The notes: generated by a model not told the origin, from the sequence alone. A stretch of DNA of 12,863 nucleotides from Chloroflexota bacterium (GCA_027457005.1 DAIDTV010000019.1:1-12863), one strand, 5' to 3'. Positions 1-7,289 are shown, numbered from the stretch's first letter. Numbers and translations are program-made.

Positions 1-2813
1 GTCACCACGCTCGCGCATCCGGGGCGCAGCTGCGCGCCGTCGAGCCAGGGCGAGTGGTAGACGTCGGAGCCGCGCGGGCGATGGGTCTCGGTCAGCCGGT
101 CGCCGGGCCCCGCGGTCTCGCGGAGCGCCTCGGCCGCGCCGAGCAGGCGGGCTGCCCGGCCGCCGTTCCTGCTGGCCACGGCGATGAAGGCTAACGATTC
201 GAGCCGGTGCGCGATGGCTCCCCGGTTGCCTCCGCGCTCCCACGCGCGGATCGTGCGCCGGTAGGCGGCCTCGGCCTCGTCCGTTGCGCCCGCGCGCCGC
301 AGGGCGTGAGCGAGCTCGCTCTCGATGACCAGCACGAATAGACGATCGCCTATCGAGCGGAAGCGCGCCACGGCATCCTCGAACCAGCGTCGCGCTTCGA
401 CCAGGTCCCCGGCCGTGCTCGCCGCCCGACCGCGAGCCTGCGCCACGTTCGCGATCGCGAACGGATTGCCGCTGCGGGCAGCCGATTCGGCAGCCCGTTC
501 GAGCCAGGCCTGCCCCGACCCGGGCTCCCGGGCGTCCTCGTACATGGCGAAGCCTGCCTGGATCAGGCTGGCGCGGTACCAGTCGCCCATCTCCTCGGCA
601 AGCGTCACGGCGACCAGGGCCCTCTCGCCGACGGGTCCGCTGGTTGCGATCGACCCGTCGACGGCGCCGCCCGCGAAGCTCATGGCAACCGCGACTTCGG
701 CGACCGCGACCGGATCCCCGGACTCGGCGACGATGGCTGCGGCCTCAGCCGCGAGCTCCGGCGTGCCGCCCCGACCAGCGTGTGTGGCCTGCAGCTGCGC
801 GGCATTCGCCATCACGCGGGCCACCAGCGCCGCTCGCTCCCTTTCCGGGGTCGCCGACGGCATGGCGCGCCAGCGTCGCCCGAGCTCCACCGCCTGCTGC
901 ATCCGCTCCACACCCTCGGAGCCGATGGCCCTGGCCCTCCAGTACTGCACGAGGGCGGCGCACACGCGGAGGGCTTCCTCCGGGCGCGTCTCGAAGGCCC
1001 AGTCGAGCGCGGCGCGCACGTTGTCGACCTCCGCGTCCAGGCGTGCGAGCCAGGTCACCATCTCCGGGCCCTCGAGCGCCCGCCCGGCATCCAGCGCCAG
1101 CTGGTGGAAGTACGCGAGGTGCCGGTCGCGCATGCCGGCCGCCTCCCCGCTGGCGCTCAGCTGGTCGCTCGCGTATTGGCGGATCGTCTCCAGCATCCGG
1201 TACCGCGTCGTCAGCTCGTGCTCCACGACGACGAGCGACCGGTCGACCAGGCGGCCCAGCCCGTCGAGCGTGTCGAGTCGATCCGCGGCAGGAACGGGGG
1301 TATTGCCGGCCGTGGCGCCCTCACCCGTGACGGCGGCCGCGGCTTCCAGCGTCCAGCCCCCGGCGAACACCGACAGCCGGCGCAGCAGACGGCGATCCTC
1401 GTCGGCAAGCAGGTCCCAGCTCCAGTCGATGAGCGCCTGCAGCGTGCGCTGCCGGGGCACGGCGGTGCGCCGGCCACCCGTCAGGAGGCGGAACCGATCG
1501 CCCAGTCCCTGCGCGATCTCTGCCGCCGAGAGGACGTTGATCCTGGCCGCGGCCAGCTCGAGGGCGAGCGGGATGCCGTCGAGGCGTCGGCAGATCTCGA
1601 CCACGGCGGCCGCGTTTGCCATGCTGAGCTCGAACGAGGGCAGGGTGGCAGCCGCGCGCTCGACGAAGAGGCGCACGGCCTCCGCCCGGGCGATCGCCGC
1701 CAGCATCTCTTCGCCCGCGTCCGCATGCTCCTCAGGCCGGTCGGAGGCAACCGGGAGACCGAGCGAGGGCACGGCGTACACGGCTTCGCCCGGGACCCCG
1801 AGCGGCTCCCGGCTCGTGGCGAGCAGGCGGAGGCGGTGGCAGCTGGACAGCAGCTGCTCGGACACCTCCGCGGCCGCGGCGATGAGGTGCTCGCAGTTGT
1901 CGAGCAGCAGCAGCAGGTCCTTCGCACGCAGGAAGTCCACCAGCGCGTCGACCAGTGGTTGCCCCGGCTGCTCCTGGACCCGGAGTGCTCGTGCGATTGC
2001 CTGCACGACGAGGTCGGGGTCGGTCAGCGGCGCGAGCTCCACCAGCCAGGCGCCGTCGCGATGGCGCCCCAGGCGAGTCGCTGCGGCCTGCAGCGCGAGG
2101 CGTGTCTTGCCGGTCCCGCCCACTCCCACCAGCGTGACCAGGCGATCGGACTCCAGCAGCGTCGCGACCTCCTCCAGTTCGCGCTCCCGACCCACGAAGG
2201 ACGTGGCCTGCTCCGGCAGGTTCGACTCGTGCTGCGATACCGAGCGCAGCGGCGGAAACTCCCGCTGCAGCCCGGGTCCGACGAGCTGATACACATGCTC
2301 GAGCCGATCCAGGTCACGCAACCGCTGTTCGCCAAGGTCGAGCAGCTCGGATCCCGTCGGGAGGCCGTCGGCGACCAGGGCGGCGGTCGCGCCCGACACG
2401 AGCACCTGGCCGCCGTGCCCGATCGCGAGCAACCGGGCCACACGGTTGAGGGCCGGCCCGAAGAAGTCGCCGTCCCGCGTGTCGGCGGTCCCGGAGTGGA
2501 TCGCCATCCGGACCCGGAGCGGTCCTGTCCCGGACCAGTCGTGTTCCGCGAGGGCGATCTGGCCGTCCAGTGCGGCGCTCACCGCCGACTCGGCCCGGTC
2601 GAACGCCGCCAGCATGCCGTCGCCCGTGGTCTTGACGACGCTCCCCCCGGACCGTTCGACGGCCGAGCGCAGCAGCGAGTCGTGGGCCTCCAGGGCACCG
2701 GACATCGCGTTGCGGTGGTCCTCCCAGAGTCGGGTGGACCCCTCGATGTCCGTGAAGAGGAAGGTCGCCGTTCGGGCGGGCGCGTGAAGGCGCGGGGACG
2801 CGGCCTCGTTCAT
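1..2813 (-). CDS. Adenylate/guanylate cyclase - ATPase - TPR-like regulator (3' end beyond window)
   Basis: Reading leftwards from ATG 2813 the frame stays open to base 1, giving at least 937 residues; the C-terminus lies outside. Residues 15-190 are a class III nucleotide cyclase: FLFTDIEGSTRLWE holds metal Asp22, KTTGDG holds Lys61 and Asp65, and FFGPALNR supplies the Asn/Arg of the active site, so it looks catalytically competent. A P-loop GVGGTGKT at about 230-237 starts an NB-ARC-like ATPase; LLLLLDNCEH is its Walker B and GIPLALELAAAR its later conserved motif. The rest is helical, TPR-like repeat. Proteins of this build are known as cytosolic signal integrators in actinomycetes and Chloroflexota; the ligand and target here are unknown. 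It is divergent from the SRPBCC gene. The start fits a promoter 8 bases upstream, implying a leaderless mRNA. Confidence 0.93.
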   Translation of the reverse strand, partial: MNEAASPRLHAPARTATFLFTDIEGSTRLWEDHRNAMSGALEAHDSLLRSAVERSGGSVVKTTGDGMLAAFDRAESAVSAALDGQIALAEHDWSGTGPLRVRMAIHSGTADTRDGDFFGPALNRVARLLAIGHGGQVLVSGATAALVADGLPTGSELLDLGEQRLRDLDRLEHVYQLVGPGLQREFPPLRSVSQHESNLPEQATSFVGRERELEEVATLLESDRLVTLVGVGGTGKTRLALQAAATRLGRHRDGAWLVELAPLTDPDLVVQAIARALRVQEQPGQPLVDALVDFLRAKDLLLLLDNCEHLIAAAAEVSEQLLSSCHRLRLLATSREPLGVPGEAVYAVPSLGLPVASDRPEEHADAGEEMLAAIARAEAVRLFVERAAATLPSFELSMANAAAVVEICRRLDGIPLALELAAARINVLSAAEIAQGLGDRFRLLTGGRRTAVPRQRTLQALIDWSWDLLADEDRRLLRRLSVFAGGWTLEAAAAVTGEGATAGNTPVPAADRLDTLDGLGRLVDRSLVVVEHELTTRYRMLETIRQYASDQLSASGEAAGMRDRHLAYFHQLALDAGRALEGPEMVTWLARLDAEVDNVRAALDWAFETRPEEALRVCAALVQYWRARAIGSEGVERMQQAVELGRRWRAMPSATPERERAALVARVMANAAQLQATHAGRGGTPELAAEAAAIVAESGDPVAVAEVAVAMSFAGGAVDGSIATSGPVGERALVAVTLAEEMGDWYRASLIQAGFAMYEDAREPGSGQAWLERAAESAARSGNPFAIANVAQARGRAASTAGDLVEARRWFEDAVARFRSIGDRLFVLVIESELAHALRRAGATDEAEAAYRRTIRAWERGGNRGAIAHRLESLAFIAVASRNGGRAARLLGAAEALRETAGPGDRLTETHRPRGSDVYHSPWLDGAQLRPGCASVV

Positions 2814-2821
2814 GGTGCGCC

Positions 2822-2850
2822 ATTCTCAACTCGCGCGGCCCGCCGTTCAA
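2822..2850 (-). promoter_or_regulatory. Promoter of the cyclase-ATPase gene, probably leaderless
   Basis: On the minus strand TTGAAC (2850-2845) and GAGAAT (2827-2822) are separated by exactly 17 bases, and the -10 ends 8 bases before ATG 2813. Transcription would begin at or within a base or two of the start codon. No Shine-Dalgarno sequence is present, consistent with a leaderless message. Confidence 0.55.
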
Positions 2851-2863
2851 CTCCCCTGCGTGG

Positions 2864-2879
2864 ATGGTGGATACACCAT
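2864..2879. promoter_or_regulatory. Perfect 6-bp inverted repeat, possible operator
   Basis: ATGGTG and CACCAT flank a 4-base GATA centre. The site lies between the divergent cyclase and SRPBCC genes, 13 bases upstream of the cyclase -35 box. A similar GGTG-TATAT-CACC element overlaps the -10 of the SnoaL-like gene (9528-9540). An operator role is inference; the symmetry is seen directly. Confidence 0.35.
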
Positions 2880-2904
2880 GAGGGGCGAAGGGTCCCGACG
2901 GCAC

Positions 2905-2934
2905 TTGCCCGTGCGCCGGTCAAGCGCGGATGCT
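2905..2934 (+). promoter_or_regulatory. Candidate promoter of the SRPBCC gene
   Basis: TTGCCC (2905-2910) and GATGCT (2929-2934) are 18 bases apart. The -10 ends 19 bases before the conserved leader block at 2954, close to the 21-base spacing seen at the second leader copy, which argues for this site over a weaker TTCAAC/GATACA pair at 2846-2875. Both boxes are imperfect matches to the consensus. Confidence 0.3.
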
Positions 2935-2953
2935 CGATTGCGCACGGGGGGCT

Positions 2954-3018
2954 GTGACGCGCGGCCCACACCCTGGCCGCCGGGACCGCGCGGAGCCACT
3001 GGCGAGACCGACCCGCCC
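2954..3018 (+). repeat. Leader repeat, copy A (upstream of SRPBCC gene)
   Basis: This 65-base block matches 9509-9445 on the other strand at 52 of 65 positions by hand count, without gaps. The best-kept core is GAGCCACTGGCGAG followed by CCGA and CCGCCC. It ends just before the Shine-Dalgarno site of the next gene. Read as codons from GTG 2954 it is open and in frame with the SRPBCC gene (27 codons ahead of ATG 3035); copy B begins with ATG at the same place but is one base out of frame with its gene. It may be an RNA leader, a leader peptide or an ancestral N-terminus. Confidence 0.6.
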
Positions 3019-3034
3019 GCACTGGAGGTGGGTC

Positions 3035-3481
3035 ATGAACCACTTCGAGGATTCGATCCACATCGACGCTCCGGTCGAGCACGTCTGGGCGTTCTACCTC
3101 GACACGTCGCACTGGTCCGACTGGATGCCGCGCGCGGAGTACCTGGACTTCAGCGGGCCGCTGGACCAGGTCGGTACGACCTACGTCGGCGGCATGCGCA
3201 TCATGGGCCACGAGATGAAGGCGACCTACAAGGTCGTCGAGATCGTGCCTGGGCGCCTCTACCACGAGCGGAGCGACTGGGGCCCCATGGACACGCGTAT
3301 GCGGTTCGAGCCCGAGGGCGATGGCACCCTGCTGACCGTGGAGTCCGACTATGAGATGCCCGGCCACCTGCCCAAGTTCATCCAGGACCTCATGAGCAAG
3401 CACTGGATGGAGCGGCAGATGCGCCAGATGCTCGAGGACTTCAAGGCACTCGCCGAGGCGACGGTCCCCGCCCCAGCCTGA
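3035..3481 (+). CDS. SRPBCC (START-like / polyketide cyclase-dehydrase) family protein
   Basis: A 148-residue protein beginning MNHFEDSIHIDAPVEHVW, the usual first strand and helix of the SRPBCC fold. WSDWMPRAEYLDFSGP follows, then the strand-rich middle (YVGGMRIMGHEMKATY) and a long C-terminal helix from about residue 115, where FIQDLMSKHWMERQMRQ lies. The family binds hydrophobic ligands in a deep cavity; the substrate cannot be read from sequence, and there is no signal peptide, so it should be cytosolic. ATG 3035 is chosen because GGAGGTGG sits 4-11 bases upstream and the fold starts there; the frame is also open upstream to GTG 2954, through the repeated leader. It is a single-gene unit divergent from the cyclase gene and convergent with the ABC permease. 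Confidence 0.88.
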   Translation: MNHFEDSIHIDAPVEHVWAFYLDTSHWSDWMPRAEYLDFSGPLDQVGTTYVGGMRIMGHEMKATYKVVEIVPGRLYHERSDWGPMDTRMRFEPEGDGTLLTVESDYEMPGHLPKFIQDLMSKHWMERQMRQMLEDFKALAEATVPAPA

Positions 3482-3561
3482 CGCGTTCGTACCCGCCGCT
3501 GCTGGCTGGAGGACCGTGATGCGGCCCTCGCCGAAGCCTCAGCTGCGAGGCAGGCACAAGA

Positions 3562-3594
3562 GCCCCGGTCGCCCGTTACCGGGCTGGCCGGGGC
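3562..3594. terminator. Bidirectional hairpin between convergent genes
   Basis: GCCCCGG (3562-3568) pairs with CCGGGGC (3588-3594), and inside it GCCCG (3571-3575) pairs with CGGGC (3580-3584). It lies between two convergent stops, where a shared terminator is expected. There is no T-tract on either strand, so intrinsic termination is only likely if hairpin-only termination works in this organism. Confidence 0.45.
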
Positions 3595-3628
3595 CACTCT
3601 GTATCCGGCCAGGAGTTCGAGCCTCCTG
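3584..3628. other. Competing hairpins next to the putative terminator
   Basis: CTGGCCGG (3584-3591) pairs perfectly with CCGGCCAG (3605-3612) over a 13-base loop, using the same bases as the right arm of the 3562-3594 hairpin. A third stem, CAGGAG (3610-3615) with CTCCTG (3623-3628), overlaps its right edge and has a TTCGAGC loop like a tRNA T-arm. The three stems cannot all form together. I cannot assign a known RNA family. Confidence 0.4.
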
Positions 3629-3728
3629 TCACCCCAGGACCTCCGCGGCAGTCGGAGCGAGCCGACCTCGCCGGCGAAGGAGTTCGCGGCCGCGGGCATG
3701 GACGATCTCAGATCGCGGGACCAGGTCT

Positions 3729-4526
3729 TCAGACGCGGCGGGTATCGCGCCGGAACAGCAGCATCGCCGCGCCTGCAAACACGACGGTCCACCCGATCAT
3801 GCTCGCGAGCCAGGTCGGATCGAAAGGTCCGCCGACCAAGGGGAAGCGGGCGATCGCGGCCACGCCGTAGGTCGGCATGTACGGGGCGACCGTCTGCATC
3901 GCCGGCGGCAGCGAGTTCACCGGCCAGAAGAGGCCGCCGAGCACGGCGAGCATGGCGAGCACGAAGCCCATCACCTGCATGACATTCTCGGCCGGCAGCA
4001 GGTAGCCCATGAACAGCCCGAAGGAGGCGAACACGACCGAGGCGGCCCAGGCAAGGATCCCCGTGGCCACCCACGTCGATGGGCTCATGGCCACGCCGTC
4101 AATCGCTCCGGCGGCGTAGATCACCGCCACGGAGAGGAAGCCAAGCAGCATCGCCGTCGCGATCTTGATGCTGACGTAGGCCGCCGGCCGGAGTGGGGTC
4201 AGCCGGAGCTGCCGGCTCCAGCCGAGCGCGCGCTCGATCGAGACCATCGCACCGCCGGAGGTGGCCGCCAGCATCGCGCCGTAGACGGCGGTGCCGATCA
4301 TCGTGGTGGCCGCTGTCAGCTCCGTTCCTTGCACGGCCACGAACCGCTTGTTCGAGCGGAACAGCAGGAACAGCACAACCGGAAACACCAGCGTGACGAC
4401 GACTGTCCGCCGATTTCGCAGCAGACGCCGGATCTCGATCGCCAGGAGCGTGAGGTTGAACCCGCCGAGCGCCGGCGCTCGCCGCGCTTGGAGGGAGCCC
4501 GGCGCCGGCGAAGCCTTGGCGTTCAT
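3729..4526 (-). CDS. ABC-2 type transporter permease
   Basis: A 265-residue integral membrane protein. About 25 charged and polar residues (with IEIRRLLRNRR just before the first helix) lead into roughly six hydrophobic segments, including VVVTLVFPVVLFLLF, a pair near residues 75-100, a long one around 120-150, and a last one at WLASMIGWTVVFAGAAMLLF. GFVLAMLAVLGGLFWPVNSLP is the typical ABC-2 permease C-terminal block. It starts at ATG 4526, overlapping the ATPase stop in an ATGA, so the two are translationally coupled. Permeases of this type pair with an ATPase to export small molecules or drugs; the substrate is unknown. In many genomes a DesK-like sensor kinase pair follows such genes, but here the operon ends at a hairpin-rich spacer. 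Confidence 0.92.
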   Translation of the reverse strand: MNAKASPAPGSLQARRAPALGGFNLTLLAIEIRRLLRNRRTVVVTLVFPVVLFLLFRSNKRFVAVQGTELTAATTMIGTAVYGAMLAATSGGAMVSIERALGWSRQLRLTPLRPAAYVSIKIATAMLLGFLSVAVIYAAGAIDGVAMSPSTWVATGILAWAASVVFASFGLFMGYLLPAENVMQVMGFVLAMLAVLGGLFWPVNSLPPAMQTVAPYMPTYGVAAIARFPLVGGPFDPTWLASMIGWTVVFAGAAMLLFRRDTRRV

Positions 4527-5464
4527 GCGACCTGCGCCTCCGGGACGCCCTGCCCGGCGGATGCACCGTCGTCGCTCGTCATGGCCAAAAAGGCGTCCTC
4601 GAGATTGTGCGTGACGATCTCGACGTCGCGAGCAGGCGTCGAAGTCAGCAGGAACCGTGCGACGGCGTCCGAATCCACCGTCTGGATGATCACCCGATCA
4701 CCGCGCAGCTCGACCGAGCGGACGCCCGGCAGACCCGCCAGCGTCGCCCTGTCTGCTCCGGGCCAGATCGCCCTGACCGATCGCCCGGCAGAGAGGCTCC
4801 TGACCTCCGCGGCCGTGCCGTCCGCGACGATCCGACCCTGGCGCAGCAGGATGATCCGATCGGCGTAGGCGTCGGCTTCCTCGAGATAGTGAGTCGCGAA
4901 GAGCACCGTTCGACCGCGCTCGGCGTCACGCCTGATGGCGGACCAGAAGTCGCGCCGGCCCTCGACATCCATGCCCGCGGTGGGCTCGTCGAGGGCCATC
5001 AGCGCCGGATCGGGCAGCAGCGCGAGGGCAAATCGAAGTCGCTGCTGCTCGCCGCCCGAGCAGTTCCCAACGAGCCGTCCGCCGATGTGGGTGATCCCCG
5101 CCCGCTCGAGCACCTCGTCGACCGGCCGCGATTCGGCGTACAGCGACGCCGTCAGGCGAACCGTCTCCCGAACGGTCAGGTCCTTGAGGAGCCCGCCCGT
5201 CTGCAGGACTGCCCCGACGAGGCCGCGCGAAACCGCCGCGGCCGGCGACATGCCGAGCACGCTGACGGCCCCTCGATCCGGCCGCCCGAGCCCGAGGATC
5301 ATGTCGATGGTCGTGGTCTTTCCGGCGCCGTTCGGTCCCAGGAGTGCGGCGATCTCCCCGAGCTCGAGGCGCAGGTCGATTACGTCGACCGCGCGAACGG
5401 CGCCGAAGCTCCGCGACACGCTGCGGAGCTCGACGGCGGCGGGCCCCGTCTGACCGGCGGACAT
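4523..5464 (-). CDS. ABC transporter ATP-binding protein
   Basis: A 313-residue cytosolic ATPase with a full motif set: Walker A GPNGAGKT at 43-50, Q-loop Gln88, signature CSGGEQQR at 135-142, Walker B with catalytic Glu160 (LMALDEP), and H-loop His192 (FATHYLEEAD). The C-terminal 90 residues form the small extra domain usual for drug or lipid-type exporters. It energises the permease encoded directly after it (stop and start share ATGA at 4523-4526). The start at ATG 5464 is supported by TACACT ending 7 bases upstream and by the position of the first strand. The frame is open far upstream, but that extension overlaps the antisense of other genes and shows no homology. Confidence 0.94.
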   Translation of the reverse strand: MSAGQTGPAAVELRSVSRSFGAVRAVDVIDLRLELGEIAALLGPNGAGKTTTIDMILGLGRPDRGAVSVLGMSPAAAVSRGLVGAVLQTGGLLKDLTVRETVRLTASLYAESRPVDEVLERAGITHIGGRLVGNCSGGEQQRLRFALALLPDPALMALDEPTAGMDVEGRRDFWSAIRRDAERGRTVLFATHYLEEADAYADRIILLRQGRIVADGTAAEVRSLSAGRSVRAIWPGADRATLAGLPGVRSVELRGDRVIIQTVDSDAVARFLLTSTPARDVEIVTHNLEDAFLAMTSDDGASAGQGVPEAQVA

Positions 5465-5471
5465 GCCGGCG

Positions 5472-5477
5472 AGTGTA
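5472..5477 (-). promoter_or_regulatory. -10 box of the ABC operon, leaderless type
   Basis: TACACT on the minus strand ends 7 bases before ATG 5464, placing the transcript start at the start codon. No convincing -35 box is visible 16-18 bases further upstream. Confidence 0.45.
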
Positions 5478-5577
5478 ATCGGCCCGCGAAATCGGGGCGC
5501 CAGGCCGAATCCCCGGCGCACCGCGCGCACGCGGTCACCTGGATCGCCACACGTGGGCCGCGTCGGTATGAAACCCC

Positions 5578-5730
5578 TCAGGCAAGGCCGAGCGACTGGT
5601 ATACAGGAGCCAGTTCCGTCCAGCGCGCCTGCCAGTTCGACTGGCCTCCAGCGAGGTAGCGGCCGAGATCCTCGAGGTGCGCTTGCCAGCCGGCTCCGTG
5701 CAGCTGACCTGGGGATAACGCGCTGCGCAA
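5578..5730 (-). pseudogene. C-terminal remnant of an AHSA1-type SRPBCC protein
   Basis: In the frame ending at TGA 5580-5578 the minus strand encodes HGAGWQAHLEDLGRYLAG, then WQARWTELAPVYQSLGLA and the stop. This is the classic end of AHSA1 (Activator of Hsp90 ATPase homologue 1-like) proteins: GW, a helix, then the tail. Only about 50 codons exist; the N-terminal two thirds are missing and there is no start codon. Upstream, in the same frame and separated by a single TGA (5733-5731), lies the end of the glycosidase-like gene, whose last dozen residues look foreign to its own family. The stub therefore seems to be what remained after a deletion that joined the two genes. Confidence 0.7.
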
Positions 5731-6771
5731 TCACCGAGCTGGTGCGCTTGTAGGGCGCTGCATTCTGCGGCGCCCTACCAGGGCCAGAAACGCCGCTTTC
5801 GGCTCCCAGGGCATGTCGGGATACCACTTCCCGAGGTCGTCCTCGAGCACCTTCACGATCCCGTAGGAAGCCAGATCGAGATCCTCCCGGGCGTCGGGCC
5901 GGTGCGGCAGGTCGTACCGGACGAAGGTGTTGACGAAGGCCGTGTCGACGAGCTCCGCGTCGAAGAGGTCGAGCAGGGTCAGCAGGCACGCTGCCTGCTC
6001 GTCCTCTGCGCGACCGTACTCCCCGTCGAGGCGCACGGCGTGCCCCTCCTCCCACTCGACGATCCGATCCCCGTGACCATCGGGCCCCGACGCGCCGCGG
6101 TACGTCGGGCACCCGAACTCCGTGATCGCAACGGGCTTGCCTGAAGCCGAGAGTGCACGAATGCCGGCCCGGAACCGATCTGGGTCCGCCGGCGACCCGT
6201 AGGCCGCGTCTGTCGAGACGATGTCGAAGGGCGCCCAGTCGACCCCTTCGAACGGGAGCGACGCGTACGTCACGGCGCCCCCGAACCGCTCGCGCACGAT
6301 CGCGACGGCCCTGTCGAGGAACGCGTTCACGCAGGTGCGCAGCTTCGGCAGGGAAGTCCGCAGCGTCTCCGGGCGGGCCAGGACGGCCAGGCGTTCGTCG
6401 AGCGTGCCGCCCGGCAGGAAGCCCGGCACGAACACGCCGATCTCGGACCCCGTGACGAGGACGACGTCGGCGCCGGTCCCGCGGAGTCGCTCGGCCCGCT
6501 CAGCGGCGTCCGCCAGGAAGTCGAGCAGCTCCGTCTCTCCGACATCGCACGTGAACGGGCAGTACCAGACCTCGAGCCCGGCCTCGGTCGCGAGGCGCGC
6601 AGCGAGTGCGAGCCGGTCCCGGTCGCCGCCGGTGACCCGCACCGCGTCGCACCCGAGGTCGTCGTGGATGATCCGGAGCTCGCGCCCGACGATCCGCGGC
6701 TCGAACCGTTCGCGGGTGGTCGTGCCCTCATGAATGAAACCCGTATCGTAGGTGACGCCCCACCGTCGCAT
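5731..6771 (-). CDS. TIM-barrel glycoside-hydrolase-like protein of unknown substrate
   Basis: A 346-residue cytosolic protein. GVTYDTG opens it, RIIHDDLGCDAVRVTGG follows, then VVLVTGSEIGVFVPGF with Glu110 and KPVAITEFGCPTYRG with Glu218. The spacing and contexts of the two Glu residues (end of strands 4 and 7) resemble the acid/base and nucleophile of clan GH-A glycosidases; this is inference. Near the end DLDLASYGIVKVLEDD and MPWEPKAAFLAL match the C-terminus of a widespread actinobacterial family which I recall being labelled, doubtfully, as abortive infection protein. ATG 6771 is preferred over ATG 6783 because TATGCT ends 7 bases upstream of it and the family begins close to the GVTYDTG motif. 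The last dozen residues may be acquired by fusion. Confidence 0.85.
   Translation of the reverse strand: MRRWGVTYDTGFIHEGTTTRERFEPRIVGRELRIIHDDLGCDAVRVTGGDRDRLALAARLATEAGLEVWYCPFTCDVGETELLDFLADAAERAERLRGTGADVVLVTGSEIGVFVPGFLPGGTLDERLAVLARPETLRTSLPKLRTCVNAFLDRAVAIVRERFGGAVTYASLPFEGVDWAPFDIVSTDAAYGSPADPDRFRAGIRALSASGKPVAITEFGCPTYRGASGPDGHGDRIVEWEEGHAVRLDGEYGRAEDEQAACLLTLLDLFDAELVDTAFVNTFVRYDLPHRPDAREDLDLASYGIVKVLEDDLGKWYPDMPWEPKAAFLALVGRRRMQRPTSAPAR
5750..5778. repeat. Perfect 9-bp inverted repeat at the end of the glycosidase-like gene
   Basis: GTAGGGCGC (5750-5758) and GCGCCCTAC (5770-5778) flank an 11-base loop. It falls in the last coding bases of the glycosidase-like gene, where the sequence leaves the family pattern. 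It could be the old terminator, now translated, or the scar of the deletion that produced the AHSA1 stub. Confidence 0.5.
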
Positions 6772-6778
6772 GCGCTCG

Positions 6779-6784
6779 AGCATA
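6779..6784 (-). promoter_or_regulatory. -10 box of the glycosidase-like gene, leaderless type
   Basis: TATGCT on the minus strand ends 7 bases before ATG 6771, the same spacing as at the ABC operon. It overlaps the alternative start ATG 6783, which argues against that start. No clear -35 box. Confidence 0.4.
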
Positions 6785-6890
6785 TCCCGTCGCCACCGGT
6801 CGTCGTGGCGGCACGCTTGCCCTACCTGGCCCCCGCCCTACGCACCGTCCTTACGCTGTCGGGAGTCGCTTCGAGCTCGGGAGGGGGACC

Positions 6891-7289
6891 ATGACGCGTG
6901 TCGACCTGCTGACCGCGGACTCCACCGGCGACCGGGTAGCGACCAGCATCTGCCTGATTCGGGACGGAGACACGGTGATCGTCTCGGATCCCGGGGTGGT
7001 CGCGAACCGCCGGCTCATCGTCGACGCGCTCCGCGCGCTCGGCGTCGAACCGGGCGACGTGGATCTCGTGTCCATCTGCCACCATCACCCCGACCACACG
7101 ATGACCATCGCCCGGTGCCGAACGCCGACGCGGTCGACTTCGAGGGCCCGTTACCGCGACGCCATTGGACCGACCACGAGGGCGACGGGCACCGGCTCGG
7201 GCCGCGTTCGGAGCTGTGGCTGACGCCGGGCCACACCCCGCAGGACGCGACGCTCGTGGTCCGTGCCGACGACGCCGTGTACATGACAA
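6891..7289 (+). pseudogene. Metallo-beta-lactamase-fold hydrolase, frameshifted and truncated
   Basis: A strong GGGAGGGGG Shine-Dalgarno precedes ATG 6891. The first frame reads normally through DGDTVIVSDPG and the zinc-binding HHHPDHT (His64, His66, Asp68, His69) to about 7113. The homology then moves to the next frame (PNADAVDF), briefly back (ARYRDA, near 7147-7164), and again to the second frame (WTDHEGDGHRL, then ELWLTPGHTPQDATLVV with the next metal His). Recognisable homology stops near 7285, before the expected THLWW and final PGHG segments. Family members I recall are about 200-240 residues. At least three single-base shifts plus the missing end make an active product unlikely, although some shifts could be assembly indels. 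A weak echo of the lost C-terminus (TDPLAW in a third frame, near 7330) is not convincing. Confidence 0.75.

Larger units (their letters stand above)
3482..3728. other. Convergent intergenic spacer, no gene recognised
   Basis: This 247-base stretch separates the stop of the SRPBCC gene from the stop of the ABC permease. I see no coding homology in it. Its central 70 bases (3562-3628) hold three hairpins, listed separately; the remainder carries nothing I can identify. Confidence 0.6.

Noticed and set aside
325..2957. Two very long plus-strand open frames opposite the cyclase-ATPase gene
   Set aside because: They are GC-rich antisense shadows with Arg/Ser/Pro/Ala-heavy translations and no motif, whereas the minus strand has cyclase and P-loop motifs throughout.
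3605..3637. Possible complete tRNA gene around the T-arm-like stem
   Set aside because: No matching acceptor strand, D-arm or anticodon arm can be placed 50-75 bases upstream on either strand.
3562..3637. Possible cobalamin riboswitch (GCCACT, CCAGGAG)
   Set aside because: The conserved B12-box and the core are missing or altered, and the position is downstream of both flanking genes.
3516..4868. Long plus-strand open frame opposite the ABC genes
   Set aside because: The minus strand carries the ABC motifs and helices; this frame is a shadow rich in Arg, His and Gln.
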